Assembly: GCF_017357425.1 (NCBI RefSeq)
Contig: NZ_CP014571.1
Location: 2,914,001 to 2,978,000, forward strand
From: Arthrobacter sp. D5-1
GTDB taxonomy: Bacteria; Actinomycetota; Actinomycetes; Actinomycetales; Micrococcaceae
Reading direction: 5' to 3'
Length of the DNA stretch: 64,000 nt
A program made the position numbers and the translations under genes. This document shows, in pieces, positions 1 to 8,134 of the stretch. Within the stretch, counting starts at the first letter, position 1. Each line of letters opens with the position of its first letter. Below the pieces are notes generated by a model. The model saw only the letters and a list, made by a program, of their open reading frames with translations, made no database searches and was not told where the DNA came from.

Positions 1-1
1 C

Positions 2-751
2 TACCCGGCCATCAACCAGATCGTGTGCCAGATCGCCCGGATGAACTACCGGAGCCGTGGGACCCTGCCGATGCCCATCACGCTGCGCGTCCCCAGCTTC
101 GGTGGCATCCGCGCACCCGAGCACCATGGTGAAAGCCTGGAAGCCCTGTTCGCCCATGTACCCGGCCTCAAGGTGGTCTCCCCTTCCACCCCGCACGACG
201 CGTACCACCTGCTCAAGTACGCTGCCACGCGTCCGGACCCGGTGATCTTCATGGAGCCGAAATCCCGTTACTGGCAAAAAGGGCCTGTGGACGTCACCAA
301 CCCCACCCCAGGCACAGCAGCGCACGTCGACGGCGGCGGCCTCACCGGCGCCCGCGTGGCCAGGGAGGGCCGGCACCTGACACTCATAGCGTGGGGTGCC
401 ATGGTTTCGCGGTGCCTGCAGGTTGCTGAACTGGCAGCAGAGGACGGCATCGACGTCGAGGTCCTGGACCTGCGCTGGTTGAAACCGATTGACGCCGAAG
501 CACTGGCGCGGTCCGTCGGGAAGACGCGGCGCGCCGTCGTCGTTCATGAAGCGCCACTGACTTCCGGCCTCGGCGCAGAAGTTGCCCAGCTCATCACGCA
601 GAGCTGTTTCGCAACACTCAAGGCGCCGGTGGAACGGGTCACCGGCTTCGACGTCCCCTACCCCTCCGGCGACCTCGAAGACGAGCACATTCCGAACATT
701 AATCGCATCCTCTTTGGGATCCAACGCGTACTGGAGTACCGCCGTGGCTGA
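2..751 (+). CDS. 2-oxoacid dehydrogenase E1 component, beta subunit (5' truncated by window)
   Basis: This is the thiamine-diphosphate E1 beta subunit of a 2-oxoacid (pyruvate, branched-chain or acetoin type) dehydrogenase complex, which decarboxylates the substrate and passes the acyl group to the lipoyl arm of E2. The reading frame is open from base 2, so the start and the N-terminal part lie outside the window; 249 codons are visible. Family features include FGGIRAPEHHGESLEA, the run AHVPGLKVVSPSTPHDA, DPVIFMEPKSRYW, and the C-terminal transketolase domain with VLDLRWLKPID and VVVHEAP. The stop codon overlaps the GTG start of the lipoyl protein by 8 nt, so the two are translationally coupled. 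An E1 alpha gene is expected just upstream. The substrate cannot be fixed from sequence. Confidence 0.9.
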   Translation, partial: YPAINQIVCQIARMNYRSRGTLPMPITLRVPSFGGIRAPEHHGESLEALFAHVPGLKVVSPSTPHDAYHLLKYAATRPDPVIFMEPKSRYWQKGPVDVTNPTPGTAAHVDGGGLTGARVAREGRHLTLIAWGAMVSRCLQVAELAAEDGIDVEVLDLRWLKPIDAEALARSVGKTRRAVVVHEAPLTSGLGAEVAQLITQSCFATLKAPVERVTGFDVPYPSGDLEDEHIPNINRILFGIQRVLEYRRG

Positions 752-1073
752 AATTTCCTTCCCGCTTCCCGATTTGGGCGAAGGCCTCATCGAAGCGACC
801 GTGCTGGACTGGCTGGTGGAACCGGGCCAGCAGGTGGAACGCAACCAGCCCATCGTGGAGCTGGAAACCACCAAGTCCGCCCTCGAATTACCCAGCCCAC
901 AGGCGGGTAAAGTGGTGCGTATTCACGGTGCGCCAGGTGACACGATCAACGTTGGCGAACCGCTGATCGTGTTCGAGGTCCCGGACGACACCGCCGGGAT
1001 CGTGGGCACTGTTCCGAAGGACGAAGCACCCAAGCGCCGGGTCCGCCTGAGCGCCGTACTCGATGAGGACTGA
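744..1073 (+). CDS. Stand-alone lipoyl-domain protein (E2 lipoyl carrier)
   Basis: A 109-residue protein that is little more than one biotinyl/lipoyl attachment domain. Residues 1-80 match the E2 lipoyl fold (FPLPDLGEG near the start), and the modified lysine should be K44 in ELETTKSALE. It would carry acyl groups for the E1 encoded upstream. A normal E2 continues with a peripheral-subunit-binding domain and a CHxxxDG acyltransferase; both are missing. The protein ends after about 25 basic and acidic residues. The GTG start at 744 lies inside the E1 beta gene, and an alpha/beta hydrolase begins 4 nt after the stop. Pseudomonas-type AcoC has a lipoyl domain fused to an alpha/beta hydrolase, so this pair looks like a split AcoC-like E2. 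Confidence 0.85.
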   Translation: MAEISFPLPDLGEGLIEATVLDWLVEPGQQVERNQPIVELETTKSALELPSPQAGKVVRIHGAPGDTINVGEPLIVFEVPDDTAGIVGTVPKDEAPKRRVRLSAVLDED

Positions 1074-1077
1074 CACC

Positions 1078-1905
1078 ATGACCGGCAGGCACACCGTGGA
1101 ACAGCAGAGGCACACAGTGGAGGGCACCGATCCCGGACTGTTCGTCGAAGTCCATGAGCCGGCTGCCGATGCCGGGCTGCGGCCTGTCCTGTTGATCCAC
1201 GGCTTCTCCTCGTCCAGCAAACTCAACTGGCAGGACAGCGGCTGGATCACCACGCTCCAGGACGCCGGCCGCCGGGTCATCACCGTGGACTTGCCGGGCC
1301 ATGGGCGGAGCCACTCCCCCGAGGACCTGGACTCATACACGCCCAGCCGCATCCGCGCGGATCTCCTCCAAATCGTCACCGACGCCGGAGCGCGGCCGTT
1401 GCGCGATGGCGACCCTTCAACGGGACTGGATGTGATCGGATACTCGCTGGGCTCGCGGCTTGCGTGGGAATTCGGAGCCACCCAGCCAGACCTGGTGCAC
1501 AGGATCGTCCTGGGCGGACCAAGCTCCGCCGATCCCTTGGCAGCTTTCGACCTCGTTGCCGCACAACGCTACCTGGCCGACGGCACACCCATCGAGGACT
1601 CCTCCACGGCCGGACTGTTGAAGATGGCGCAGATGCTGCCCAGCAACAACCTGTTCGCCATGTTGTCCCTCATTGAGGCCATCAAGGGAGAACCTTTCGA
1701 TCCCGCCGAGGCTGCCCCGCACATGCCCCTGTTGCTGGTTGCCGGCGAGAGGGACGAGCGCGCGGCGAGCATGCCGGAACTGGCCTCCATTGCCGGCAAG
1801 CGTGGCGGCATGGTGGAAACCTTGGTCATTCCCGGACGGACGCATACGAATGTCATCACCAGCCGGGCCTTCAAGGACGCTGCGCTGGAGTTCCTTGGCG
1901 TCTAG
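1078..1905 (+). CDS. Alpha/beta hydrolase, probable acyltransferase partner of the lipoyl protein
   Basis: A 275-residue alpha/beta-hydrolase-fold protein. The oxyanion-hole HG follows PVLLI, the nucleophile elbow is GYSLG (Ser123), and the likely acid and base are Asp226 (VAGERD) and His256 (GRTHT). The ATG at 1078 is preferred because GAGGA lies 8 nt upstream; an earlier in-frame ATG at 1063 overlaps the lipoyl gene. By position it is the catalytic half of an AcoC-like E2, transferring the acyl group from lipoate to CoA, but an ordinary esterase role cannot be excluded. It is the last gene of the operon and is convergent with a MarR gene. Confidence 0.8.
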   Translation: MTGRHTVEQQRHTVEGTDPGLFVEVHEPAADAGLRPVLLIHGFSSSSKLNWQDSGWITTLQDAGRRVITVDLPGHGRSHSPEDLDSYTPSRIRADLLQIVTDAGARPLRDGDPSTGLDVIGYSLGSRLAWEFGATQPDLVHRIVLGGPSSADPLAAFDLVAAQRYLADGTPIEDSSTAGLLKMAQMLPSNNLFAMLSLIEAIKGEPFDPAEAAPHMPLLLVAGERDERAASMPELASIAGKRGGMVETLVIPGRTHTNVITSRAFKDAALEFLGV

Positions 1906-1919
1906 TGCTGCAGCCCGCG

Positions 1920-1958
1920 GCGGCTGGTCCGACTGACAGCAGTCAGCGGGCCAGCCGC
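1920..1958. terminator. Hairpin between convergent hydrolase and MarR genes
   Basis: An outer stem GCGGCTGG (1920-1927) with CCAGCCGC (1951-1958) encloses an inner CTGAC/GTCAG stem (1933-1937 and 1942-1946). It covers the 3' end of the MarR gene. There is no T run, so termination is an inference from the convergent position. Confidence 0.35.
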
Positions 1959-2356
1959 TCCGCGTTAAGGCTCATGCGCTCCAGTACGCTGAGGGCCATT
2001 GCATACTCGTCAATGCCAATCCCCATGGACAGGTCCTGCCGCGCTGCTTCCACCAACCGCTGGGCTTCGTGGTATTTTTCCCGTCCCCGGTCACTCAGGA
2101 CCAGCCGGTCATCGACCATGGTGATCATCCCCCGACCAACCAGTGCCGCGAGTTCCCTCTCCCGCATCCGGATATCGTTACCCCACAACGGGTGCAGGGA
2201 TTCCTCCAGTTGGTCCGGAAGCATGGCGCCCTCGGACAGGACACTGAGGGTCTGCCATTGACGGCGGCTGAGCTTGATCCTGGCCAGGATGCTGTCCAGT
2301 TGGGCTTCCAGCGCGGCATCCAGCCTCTTGATCCAATATCCGATGGGCTTGTTCAC
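1943..2356 (-). CDS. MarR-family transcriptional regulator
   Basis: A 137-residue winged-helix protein of the MarR type. An N-terminal dimerisation helix (IGYWIKRLDAALEAQLD) is followed by a helix-turn-helix region around RRQWQTLSVLSEG and a wing near GMITMVDDRLVLSDRGREKY, then a C-terminal helix. The start is GTG. It is convergent with the dehydrogenase operon and divergent from the phosphoribosyltransferase gene, with about 90 nt between starts. Its targets are unknown. MarR proteins usually repress their own and adjacent genes in response to small phenolic or oxidising ligands, but no operator is obvious here. Confidence 0.85.
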   Translation of the reverse strand: MNKPIGYWIKRLDAALEAQLDSILARIKLSRRQWQTLSVLSEGAMLPDQLEESLHPLWGNDIRMRERELAALVGRGMITMVDDRLVLSDRGREKYHEAQRLVEAARQDLSMGIGIDEYAMALSVLERMSLNAERLAR

Positions 2357-2448
2357 AAGCCCATGCTTTCAGCGGAGACCCTGCCGGGCAAGGTCTGGAC
2401 GGTAGGCTTGGAACTGCAACGGATTTCGTGGAAGTGGAGCAGATGGGC

Positions 2449-3111
2449 ATGCGTTTCAAGGACCGCGCGGAAGCCGGTCGACGCCTGGCTGAAGCCCTCC
2501 CCCAGCTAAGGGAGCAGCCGGACACCATCGTGTTGGGCCTTGCCCGCGGTGGAGTTCCCGTGGCCGCAGCAGCAGCAGCAGAGCTGTACCTGCCTTTCGG
2601 CGCTGTCCTGGTACGCAAGCTCGGCATCCCGGGCCGCGACGAAACCGCCTTCGGTGCCTTGGCCTGGTCGCAGGGGGATGTCCTCCGTATCGTCAACAAA
2701 CCGTTGAGGGAACTCATCCTCACCCACGGCATCTCCCAGTCCGCGCTTGATGCTGTGGAAGCCCATGAACGCGCCGAGCTTCTCCGGCGGGCGCAGGAAT
2801 ACCCTGGCACTGGCCACGACCTTCGCGGAAAGACTGTGGTCCTGGCCGATGACGGACTCGCCACAGGTGCAACCATGCGGGCGGCTGTGGAAGCGGTTCG
2901 TTCTGCAGGGGCGCGCACTGTCATAGCCGCAGTGCCGGTTGCATCGCTGGAGGCCTCTACGTCGTTGGCGCGGGTGTGTGACGCGGTGATAGTCCTTCAC
3001 ACACCCGGTAAATTCCATGCTGTCGGCGCTTTCTATGAGCGATTCGAACAACTCTCCGACCCTGATGTGGTGAGCCAGTTGGCAGGTGCTGCCGCTGGCG
3101 GCCGCAAGTAG
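2449..3111 (+). CDS. Phosphoribosyltransferase-domain protein
   Basis: A 220-residue type I phosphoribosyltransferase fold. The PRPP loop is VVLADDGLATGATMRAA (residues 130-146), and LGLARGGVPVA and VRKLGIPG near the N-terminus are typical of the stand-alone family annotated only as phosphoribosyltransferase. The ATG at 2449 (MRFKDR) is chosen because GGAG at 2436-2439 sits 9 nt away; a GTG at 2428 and an ATG at 2443 are in the same frame but badly spaced. The acceptor base is not known for this family. The gene is monocistronic and ends before a strong terminator. Confidence 0.85.
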   Translation: MRFKDRAEAGRRLAEALPQLREQPDTIVLGLARGGVPVAAAAAAELYLPFGAVLVRKLGIPGRDETAFGALAWSQGDVLRIVNKPLRELILTHGISQSALDAVEAHERAELLRRAQEYPGTGHDLRGKTVVLADDGLATGATMRAAVEAVRSAGARTVIAAVPVASLEASTSLARVCDAVIVLHTPGKFHAVGAFYERFEQLSDPDVVSQLAGAAAGGRK

Positions 3112-3133
3112 CCGGCGTCGCACCTCACGCAAA

Positions 3134-3170
3134 AGCGGGTGCGGTCCGCTATGGACCGCACCCGCTTTTT
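3134..3170. terminator. Bidirectional rho-independent terminator
   Basis: A perfect 14-bp stem (3134-3147 with 3153-3166, loop GCTAT) is followed by T5 on the plus strand and preceded by A4, so it can stop both the phosphoribosyltransferase transcript and the convergent permease transcript. Confidence 0.85.
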
Positions 3171-3183
3171 CTTCTTGCAGCTT

Positions 3184-4518
3184 CTAGTGGTGAACGCTGT
3201 AACCCAGCGGCCGTCCACGGGTTTCCTTGGCGAGGATCACGCCAATTGCAGAGATGACGCACAGAACCATGATGTAGATGCCCACCGAGCCGGACCATTT
3301 GGTGGTGTCCAGGAGTGCCTGGGCGATGAGCGGGGCAAAGGCACCACCCAGGATGGCCCCCAATGCGTATCCAATGGAGATTCCGGAGTAGCGGACCTGG
3401 GCCGGGAACATTTCTGCGTACATGGCGGACATCGGACCGTAGGACAGTCCCAAGCCGATGGTCAGGACGAACAAAGCGGTTCCGTAGAGCACGATGTCCT
3501 TGGAATCGATCAGCACGAACATGGGGATCATCCAGGCAAAGACCAAACCATAACCGATCAAGAACGTCTTGACGCGTCCGATCTTGTCCGACAACCAACC
3601 GCCCACCATGGTGAAGATCAGCCAGCCGAACGAGGCGATGGTGGTGGCAAGCAGGACCTGCGGGGTGGGCATCTTCAATGTACGCGTGGCGTAGGAGATG
3701 AAGAAGGCGATCAGCAGATACCCGGCGGCATTGTTGGCGATGAAGATCAACGCAGCAAGGAGAACTTCCTTTTTGTTCTTGCGGAAGAGTTCGCCCAAGG
3801 GCGCCTTGCTTTCGGCCTTGCGCTGGGCGATTTCCTTGAAGACAGGGCTTTCACCCACGGCCCGGCGGATGAGGTAGCCCACCACAATCAGGACCACCGA
3901 CAACAGGAATGGCACGCGCCATCCCCATGAGGCGAAATCTTCCTTGGACATTCCCGACTGGAGCAGGAACAACAGGCCGGTGGCCAGGATCATGCCGATG
4001 GGAACACCGATCTGTGGGTAGGCGCCGAAAAGCCCGCGCTTCTTGAGCGGCGCATGCTCCACAGCCATGAGTGCAGCACCGCCCCACTCACCACCGGCGG
4101 AGAACCCTTGGACTACGCGCAAGGTAATCAGCAGGATGGGAGCCCAGACGCCGATGGTTGCGTAGGTGGGCAGCATGCCGATCAGCGCAGTAGCTGCACC
4201 CATCATGACCAGCGTCATGACCAGGACGGCCTTGCGGCCCATCCTGTCGCCGAGGTGTCCGGCAACGAAAGCCCCCAAGGGACGGAAGAGGAAGCTGATG
4301 CCGATCGTGGCAAAGGACAAAAGCTGGGCGACTCCCGGGTTGGACTTCTCCAAAGGAGAGAGGAACAGCGGCGCCAGAAGGGTCGCCGTGAGCTGGGCGA
4401 AGATAAAGAAGTCGTACCACTCAATGGTGGTGCCCACCAGTGTCCCGGCCAGAACCCGGCGCTCTTCGCGCTTGCTGCTGGGTCCTGACGGAGAGTCGAC
4501 AGTGGAAGTTGCGGTCAT
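3184..4518 (-). CDS. MFS transporter, metabolite:H+ symporter (MHS) family
   Basis: A 444-residue twelve-helix major facilitator. EWYDF (residues 33-37) in the first helix and GHLGDRMGRK (87-96) between helices 2 and 3 are hallmarks of the MHS subfamily, which includes ProP, ShiA, citrate and dicarboxylate carriers. The C-terminus carries the family ETRGR sequence. It should import an organic acid, betaine or similar solute with protons. It is divergent from an IclR regulator, which is the usual arrangement for catabolic uptake genes, and shares with it a 22-bp dyad. The substrate cannot be read from the sequence. Confidence 0.92.
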   Translation of the reverse strand: MTATSTVDSPSGPSSKREERRVLAGTLVGTTIEWYDFFIFAQLTATLLAPLFLSPLEKSNPGVAQLLSFATIGISFLFRPLGAFVAGHLGDRMGRKAVLVMTLVMMGAATALIGMLPTYATIGVWAPILLITLRVVQGFSAGGEWGGAALMAVEHAPLKKRGLFGAYPQIGVPIGMILATGLLFLLQSGMSKEDFASWGWRVPFLLSVVLIVVGYLIRRAVGESPVFKEIAQRKAESKAPLGELFRKNKKEVLLAALIFIANNAAGYLLIAFFISYATRTLKMPTPQVLLATTIASFGWLIFTMVGGWLSDKIGRVKTFLIGYGLVFAWMIPMFVLIDSKDIVLYGTALFVLTIGLGLSYGPMSAMYAEMFPAQVRYSGISIGYALGAILGGAFAPLIAQALLDTTKWSGSVGIYIMVLCVISAIGVILAKETRGRPLGYSVHH

Positions 4519-4565
4519 TGGAACTCCATGGGGGTGAGGGTGACTGGTCGGTGCTTGACTTGCAT

Positions 4566-4587
4566 TAACCGACAGAACGGTCAGTTA
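4566..4587. promoter_or_regulatory. Candidate operator in the permease/IclR divergent promoter
   Basis: A 22-bp imperfect dyad with half-sites TAACCGAC (4566-4573) and GTCAGTTA (4580-4587) lies midway between the two divergent starts. Its position and size suit an IclR dimer or tetramer; the assignment is inference. Confidence 0.45.
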
Positions 4588-4658
4588 GGAAAGAATACTA
4601 CAGTCTGTGACCCAAAGCACAGCCCCCTGGAAGTTCGCGCCAACATAGGATGGGTCGC

Positions 4659-5396
4659 ATGAATCCCCGCAGCGATGTCCACCCTCCAACGGAAGCGGCG
4701 ATACCAGCTCCGCCGTCTCAAACCCTCTCCCGGGGAATCCGTGCCCTCGAGATCCTCGCTGCGGCAGACAAGCCACTCAGTATTGCCGAACTCACCGAAG
4801 CTCTGGGCGTTCACCGCTCCGTGGCCTACAGAATCCTCCGGACACTGGAAGACCATTCCCTGCTGGTACGCGACGACTCAGGACGGGTGCAGCCCGGACC
4901 CGGATTGGCCGTCCTGGCCAGCGGCGTCTCACGGAACCTTCAAACCGCGGCACTTCCCGAACTGACCCAACTCGCCAACGCCTTTCACATGACAGCCTTC
5001 GTCGCCGTATGGGACCACCAGGAATGCGTCACCCTGGTCACCGTTGAGCCACGACACTCAGGCGCTGCGCTCGCCCAACACCCCGGAAGCCGCCACCCGG
5101 TCAGCACAGGAGCTCCCGGAATAGCCATCCAATCCACCATGACCGAGGAACGCTGGCAGCAAGTCGGCTCAGGCAACCCCTACCGCCCCGAAGCCCATGA
5201 GGCGCGCCGACTCGGCTACGCCACCAGCCATGACGAGGTCATCGCCGGCCTGTCCTCCATCGCCGCCCCCATCCAGGTTCCGGGTGGACGGCCGGCCGCG
5301 ATCGCCGTCGTCTACATCCGGCTCGATCAGGACGCCGACGCCGTCGGTAAAGCGCTCGCAGCCAGTGCGGCCCGGATCGAAAGCCAGCTGGCCTGA
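4659..5396 (+). CDS. IclR-family transcriptional regulator
   Basis: A regulator of about 245 residues. An N-terminal winged helix (about residues 20-85, LSIAELTEALGVHRSVAYRI) precedes the IclR effector domain, with the family features HMTAFVAV, HPGSRHPVSTGAPGIAI and LGYATSHDEVIAGLSSIAAPI. The ATG at 4659 is preferred over 4650 because AGGATGG lies upstream at good spacing. The divergent MHS permease and the downstream MoaF-like gene are the likely targets. The effector would be a small carboxylate or aromatic related to the permease substrate, which is inference. Confidence 0.9.
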   Translation: MNPRSDVHPPTEAAIPAPPSQTLSRGIRALEILAAADKPLSIAELTEALGVHRSVAYRILRTLEDHSLLVRDDSGRVQPGPGLAVLASGVSRNLQTAALPELTQLANAFHMTAFVAVWDHQECVTLVTVEPRHSGAALAQHPGSRHPVSTGAPGIAIQSTMTEERWQQVGSGNPYRPEAHEARRLGYATSHDEVIAGLSSIAAPIQVPGGRPAAIAVVYIRLDQDADAVGKALAASAARIESQLA

Positions 5397-5478
5397 ACTT
5401 TGCCCCAGGGCTGAACCTTTCTTTGCAGGTCAAGTGACGTGCCCCACAGCACAAGACGATGGCCGCGACGAAGCGAAT

Positions 5479-5523
5479 ACTCGAAAGAAGGACCGGACAC
5501 GCCGTCCGGTCCTTCATTCGAGT
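5479..5523. repeat. 45-nt near-perfect palindrome upstream of the MoaF-like gene
   Basis: Two 20-nt arms (5479-5498 and 5504-5523) pair with a single A/A mismatch around a 5-nt loop ACGCC. The 3' arm ends 2 nt before the AAGAAGGA ribosome-binding site of the MoaF-like gene. No T run follows, so it may be a transcript-end hairpin for the IclR gene, a translation-control structure, or a protein site. Confidence 0.8.
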
Positions 5524-5537
5524 CCAAGAAGGAACCC

Positions 5538-6338
5538 ATGAGCCTGAATCTCCTCGACACCTCCAACTGGCTGCCACTGGACGGACTGGCCCCCGGCTTC
5601 GACGCCTACAAGGCACCCACAGTGCAGGATCTGGCAGGAAAACAGTTCTCCGTCCGCAATGACGGTGGCCCCATGACGTTCAGCTTCGACGACGAAGAGG
5701 TCCAATGGGCTGCGGCCGGCCACTCAGGAACCGCCCCTTATGAGGCCTTCCTCGTAGCCGAGGGCCTGTACTACGCCCAATGGCAGAGTCAGGACGATCC
5801 CGATCTCGCCGTTTCCCTGGTCCTGGACCTGCTGCATGGCAGGGCGCTCTACATTGGCGCCGCACTCGGCAGGGCAACAGCCTCCAGCGTCGCCGTCCAC
5901 CACGATTTCCGCCCAGGAACGCTCGACGGTCACGACACCACGGGGGCGGCAATCTCAGAAAGCAACGCCCTCATTGGTCGCCGCGTTGAATGGGCGTACA
6001 GCGAATCCCACGCTTATGAGCACATCTACCTCAGCCCCACTTGGTACACATGGCAGTGCCTGGCCGGACCGGAGCGCGGATTGGCAGACACGGATTCCAA
6101 CACCGTGCTACAGATCCGCCCGGGAATTTTTGTGTTCACCTGGCGCGAGAAAGTCATACCGTGCGGCTCGGTCACCATCGCCGACCACCGCGATCCCCAC
6201 GCCATCAGGTCCCACGGCAGCCTCTTCGGGTGGGACGAGGCAGGCACGGAACCCGTGCACTTCACCTTCGGCGCCCGCGGACGCCTGATCAGCATCAGCC
6301 GCCACAGCCCGGAACTCGACCCTGCTGCGGAGATGTAG
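5538..6338 (+). CDS. MoaF-family protein
   Basis: A 266-residue soluble protein. The C-terminal half has the features I associate with the MoaF C-terminal domain: YEHIYLSPTWYTWQCL, GLADTD, and FVFTWREKVIPCGSV; the N-terminal half has YYAQWQSQDDPDLAVSLVLD. MoaF was first named from an Enterobacter/Klebsiella monoamine regulon, and despite its Pfam label it is not a proven molybdenum-cofactor enzyme. Its biochemical role is unknown. The ATG at 5538 follows AAGAAGGA. The gene shares orientation with the IclR gene and ends at a terminator facing the APC permease, so the IclR regulon may link permease and MoaF. Confidence 0.75.
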   Translation: MSLNLLDTSNWLPLDGLAPGFDAYKAPTVQDLAGKQFSVRNDGGPMTFSFDDEEVQWAAAGHSGTAPYEAFLVAEGLYYAQWQSQDDPDLAVSLVLDLLHGRALYIGAALGRATASSVAVHHDFRPGTLDGHDTTGAAISESNALIGRRVEWAYSESHAYEHIYLSPTWYTWQCLAGPERGLADTDSNTVLQIRPGIFVFTWREKVIPCGSVTIADHRDPHAIRSHGSLFGWDEAGTEPVHFTFGARGRLISISRHSPELDPAAEM

Positions 6339-6368
6339 CCCACCGGAACAGAACATCAACGGAAGACA

Positions 6369-6407
6369 CGGAAGCCCCGGCGAGAGGAACACTCGCCGGG
6401 GCTTCCG
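6369..6407. terminator. Terminator hairpin between convergent MoaF-like and APC permease genes
   Basis: A perfect 16-bp stem, 6369-6384 with 6392-6407, has a 7-nt loop. There is no long T run; the convergent position supports a bidirectional terminator. Confidence 0.7.
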
Positions 6408-6423
6408 TAAGTTTCGCCGGGAT

Positions 6424-7899
6424 TCAGTCCTCGGCGCCGTGGCCAATCCGGGCGTACAGTGCCGGCTGCGAGCGCCGCAGGCGCAAGCCCCAGATGACAC
6501 CAACAACTCCGGGCAGCAACACCAGCATCGGAAGGACAAACGTAGCGGCCGTGGACTCGGCCTGTCCCAGCAGGACGTTGAAGTTGGTCATGATGAGCAC
6601 GAAGACGATGGCCAGAAGCACGAACCCCAGCCCAGGAGCGATCACCCTGACCCACAAGCTTGCCCCGTGCTGCTGCCGGCGGAAGAAGCCGATCACAGCC
6701 ACCGACACTACGGTCATCAGCAGGACGAGGCCCATCGCGCCGCTGTTGGTGAGCCAGGTGAACATGGTCAAGACGGGGTACAGCCCGCCCAGTTCGGACC
6801 CGGCGCCGGCAATGGCGAAAGCGATGGTCACGACGACGGCAATCACCGTCTGCGCCAGCGAACCGGCGAAGGGCGCCCCGCTTTCTGTCCGCACCTTGGC
6901 CAGCACCGGCGGCAGGACACGCTCGCGGCCGAGGGAGAAGAAATAGCGGGCTACTGCGTTGTGGAAGCTGACGAGTGCTGCGAAGAGGCTGGTCACGAAG
7001 AGGACCTGGGCGATGTCGCTGAGCAGTACGCCTCCGTTGGCACCAAGGAACGCGAACATCATGTCCGGCCCGCTGGCCGCCGCTGATTCGACCACAGCAG
7101 AGGGGCCGGCGCCCACGGTCATGGCCCAGGCTGATACGGCGTAGAACACTGCGATGATTCCCACGGCTGCGAACGTCGCCCTGGCAACGGTGCGCTTGGG
7201 GTCCTTGGATTCCTCACCGTAAATGGCAGCGGACTCGAAGCCCATGAAGGCAGCGATACCGAAGGACAGGACTGCTCCGATCCCGGGAACGAACAGGCTT
7301 TCGGGGCTGAACGTTGCTGCACTCATGCCTTCGGGGGCCACAGCAAGGCTGATGACGTCATACACAATGACCACCAGGAACTCCAAGGCCACCAGAACGC
7401 CCAGCACCTTGGCGGACAGGTCTACCCGGTTGACTCCCAGCCACCCAACAATGGCGATGCAGACCAGCACAGGGATCCACCAAGGAACACTGATGCCAAG
7501 CCGCGCAGACAGGAGCGAGGACACGGTGAAACCGAACAAGCCATAGATACCCACTTGCATGAGGTTGTAAGCCATGAGGGCCATCAGTGATGCTCCCACG
7601 CCGGCCGGCCTTGAGATGCCCTGCGCAATGTAGGCGTAGAACGCCCCAGCGTTGGTGACGTACCGGCTCATGGCGGCATACCCCACAGCGAAAAGCGCCA
7701 AAATTCCACCCAGAATCAGGAAAGACAGTGGCACCCCGGTGACACCGGTGACCGCGAAAGTGGTGGTGACGCCGCCTGCGAGCACGGTCAGCGGCGCCGA
7801 GGCCGCGATGATCATGAAAGTTACTGCTGGTACGCCGAGCCGCCTTTTGGTGCCTACGGCTCCGGCCGCCCTGCCCTTGACGGGGTTGTCCACGCTCAT
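6424..7899 (-). CDS. APC-superfamily amino acid/amine permease
   Basis: A 491-residue integral membrane protein with about twelve helices. The first helix contains AASAPLTVLAGG, and GFESAAIYGEESKDPKRTVARAT is the family's conserved loop after helix 6. Members take up amino acids, polyamines or other amines by proton symport or exchange. The frame stays open for another 170 codons upstream, but ATG 7899 is the real start: AGGAG stands 6 nt before it and the sequence beyond overlaps the divergent regulator. The divergent AraC gene is the natural candidate regulator. Confidence 0.92.
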   Translation of the reverse strand: MSVDNPVKGRAAGAVGTKRRLGVPAVTFMIIAASAPLTVLAGGVTTTFAVTGVTGVPLSFLILGGILALFAVGYAAMSRYVTNAGAFYAYIAQGISRPAGVGASLMALMAYNLMQVGIYGLFGFTVSSLLSARLGISVPWWIPVLVCIAIVGWLGVNRVDLSAKVLGVLVALEFLVVIVYDVISLAVAPEGMSAATFSPESLFVPGIGAVLSFGIAAFMGFESAAIYGEESKDPKRTVARATFAAVGIIAVFYAVSAWAMTVGAGPSAVVESAAASGPDMMFAFLGANGGVLLSDIAQVLFVTSLFAALVSFHNAVARYFFSLGRERVLPPVLAKVRTESGAPFAGSLAQTVIAVVVTIAFAIAGAGSELGGLYPVLTMFTWLTNSGAMGLVLLMTVVSVAVIGFFRRQQHGASLWVRVIAPGLGFVLLAIVFVLIMTNFNVLLGQAESTAATFVLPMLVLLPGVVGVIWGLRLRRSQPALYARIGHGAED

Positions 7900-7916
7900 A
7901 GTGTGCTCCTGCCTCG

Positions 7917-7940
7917 GTGCCGCGGGAGAATGCGCGGCAC
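7917..7940. promoter_or_regulatory. Inverted repeat upstream of the APC permease
   Basis: GTGCCGCG (7917-7924) and CGCGGCAC (7933-7940) form a perfect 8-bp dyad with an 8-nt spacer, 18 nt upstream of the permease start. It may be an operator or a leader hairpin. Confidence 0.3.
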
Positions 7941-8134
7941 GATGTCTGTCATTCCGCAATCTTCCACCGCAGAAGCATGGCGTGACTTGTCTCACACGGC
8001 AGGGTGTTTGTCGGTCCACGCATGCACGGTCCCGGCCTGGTCCCCGGTGTAGAATCGTGGGCAAGCTCACGTCCGCCCAACCGACATTCCCGCCCCAGTG
8101 GCAGCGGCGCCGCGGGCCACTGAAAGGGAGTTTG

